The notes beneath the pieces were generated by a model. It did not search any database. It worked only from the letters and a program-made list of their open reading frames with translations, and had not been told where the DNA came from. The position numbers were made by a program, and so were the translations under genes. A stretch of DNA of 5,710 bases from an uncultured Bacillus sp. (GTDB lineage: Bacteria; Bacillota; Bacilli; Bacillales; Cytobacillaceae), in assembly GCA_937894355.1 (NCBI GenBank), contig CALCRD010000387.1:1-5710 (forward strand), in the 5' to 3' direction. Of this stretch, positions 5,060 to 5,710 are shown piece by piece. Positions within the stretch are counted from its first letter, which is position 1, and each line of letters begins with the position of its first letter.

Positions 5060-5710
5060 GCGGGAAAGTAGAGAAACAGGTGCCCTATAGGTGTTATTGG
5101 GTACCTAATCTTGAGAGAAAGTAGAGAAATAGGTGCCCTATAGGTGTTATTGGGTACCTAATCTTGCGGGGAAGTAGGGAAATAGGTACCCTATAGGTGT
5201 TATTGGGTAGCTAATCTCGCGGGGAAGTAGAGAAATAGGTACCCTATAGATGTTATTGGGTACCTAATCTTGAGAGAAAGTAGAGAAACAGGTGCCCTAT
5301 AGGTGTTATTGGGTAGCTAATCTTGCGAGAAAGTAGAGAAATAGGTACCCTATAGGTGTTATTGGGTACCTATTCTTGCGGGAAAGTAGAGAAATAGGTA
5401 CCCTATAGATGTTATTGGGTACCTATTCTTGCGGGAAAGTAGAGAAATAGGTACCCTATAGGTGTTATTGGGTACCTAATCTTGTGGGAAAGTAGAAAAA
5501 TAGGTACCCTATAGGTGTTATTGGGTACCTATTCTTGTGGGGAAGTAGGGAAATAGGTACCCTATAGGTGTTATTGGGTACCTATTCTCGCGGGGAAGTA
5601 GAGAAATAGGTACCCTATAGATGTTATTGGGTACCTATTCTTGAGAGAAAGTAGGGAAATAGGTACCCTATAGGTGTTATTGGGTACCTAATCATAGGAA
5701 AAAGTAGAGA
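5060..5710. repeat. Tandem array of 53-bp units, 12 full copies plus a partial 13th
   Basis: Units begin at 5060, 5113, 5166, 5219, 5272, 5325, 5378, 5431, 5484, 5537, 5590, 5643 and 5696. Every complete one is exactly 53 bp, with no insertion or deletion. The last is cut by the window edge and starts divergently (AGGAAAAAGTAG). Each unit holds an inverted repeat: unit positions 20-26 (GGTACCC) pair with 40-46 (GGGTACC) around a 13-nt loop. Where position 49 is T the stem extends to 11 bp (AATAGGTACCC with GGGTACCTATT). The loop side begins with the palindrome CCTATAGG. Variation is confined to a few positions (2, 4-6, 12, 14, 17, 23, 32, 45, 49, 53). Because 53 is not a multiple of three and stops recur, it is noncoding. 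I do not recognise the family. Confidence 0.95.

Noticed and set aside
5060..5710. CRISPR array
   Set aside because: There are no unique spacers. The whole 53-bp unit is conserved, with only scattered substitutions, and no cas gene is present.
5060..5710. Protein with 53-bp-encoded repeats
   Set aside because: 53 is not a multiple of three, stop codons recur in the units, and no long open frame crosses the array on either strand.
5060..5710. A promoter in each array unit (TTGCGG, 17 nt, TACCCT)
   Set aside because: The -10 matches consensus at only three of six positions, and several units lack the TTGCGG because that segment varies.

Overview
The window reads as chromosomal DNA of a spore-former-type Firmicute, most likely a Bacillaceae member. 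The evidence is AT-leaning coding sequence, a strong GGAGG Shine-Dalgarno site in front of every gene, one GTG start, and intergenic palindromic repeats of a style common in Bacillus-like genomes. The genus cannot be fixed from the sequence alone.

The centre (254-4758) is one compact minus-strand operon of four genes. In transcription order they are an acyl-CoA dehydrogenase (aliB-like, 3586-4758), a crotonase of the BadI/MenB group (badI-like, 2699-3499), an acyl-CoA synthetase (aliA-like, 1039-2676) and a short-chain dehydrogenase (badH-like, 254-1003). Together they fit the cyclohexanecarboxylate route known from Rhodopseudomonas palustris: AliA activates the ring acid to its CoA ester, AliB introduces the 1,2-double bond, a hydratase (BadK) adds water, BadH oxidises the 2-hydroxy group to the ketone, and BadI opens the ring hydrolytically to pimeloyl-CoA. 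No BadK-like hydratase is encoded here, so that step must be supplied from elsewhere. In all four genes the GGAGG core lies exactly 7 nt before the chosen start. This moves two starts inward from the longest reading frame: badI to the ATG at 3499 and aliB to the ATG at 4758. Between aliB and badI lies a pure 8-bp microsatellite (five full copies).

The operon's upstream region (4759-4896) holds a near-perfect 18-bp palindrome suitable for a TetR-type repressor, a second inverted repeat, and only a weak sigma-A-like promoter. Downstream (1-253) there is no gene. That stretch holds nested inverted repeats and a G/C hairpin with a T-tract on the plus strand, so it best terminates a plus-strand gene lying left of the window.

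The right end is all repeats. A roughly 120-bp imperfect palindrome (4897-5017) is followed by a truncated second copy of its left end (5021-5050). Then comes a striking indel-free tandem array: twelve full 53-bp units plus a partial thirteenth running off the window edge (5060-5710). Each unit carries its own inverted repeat. The array is noncoding and is not a CRISPR. It is the least explained part of the window.
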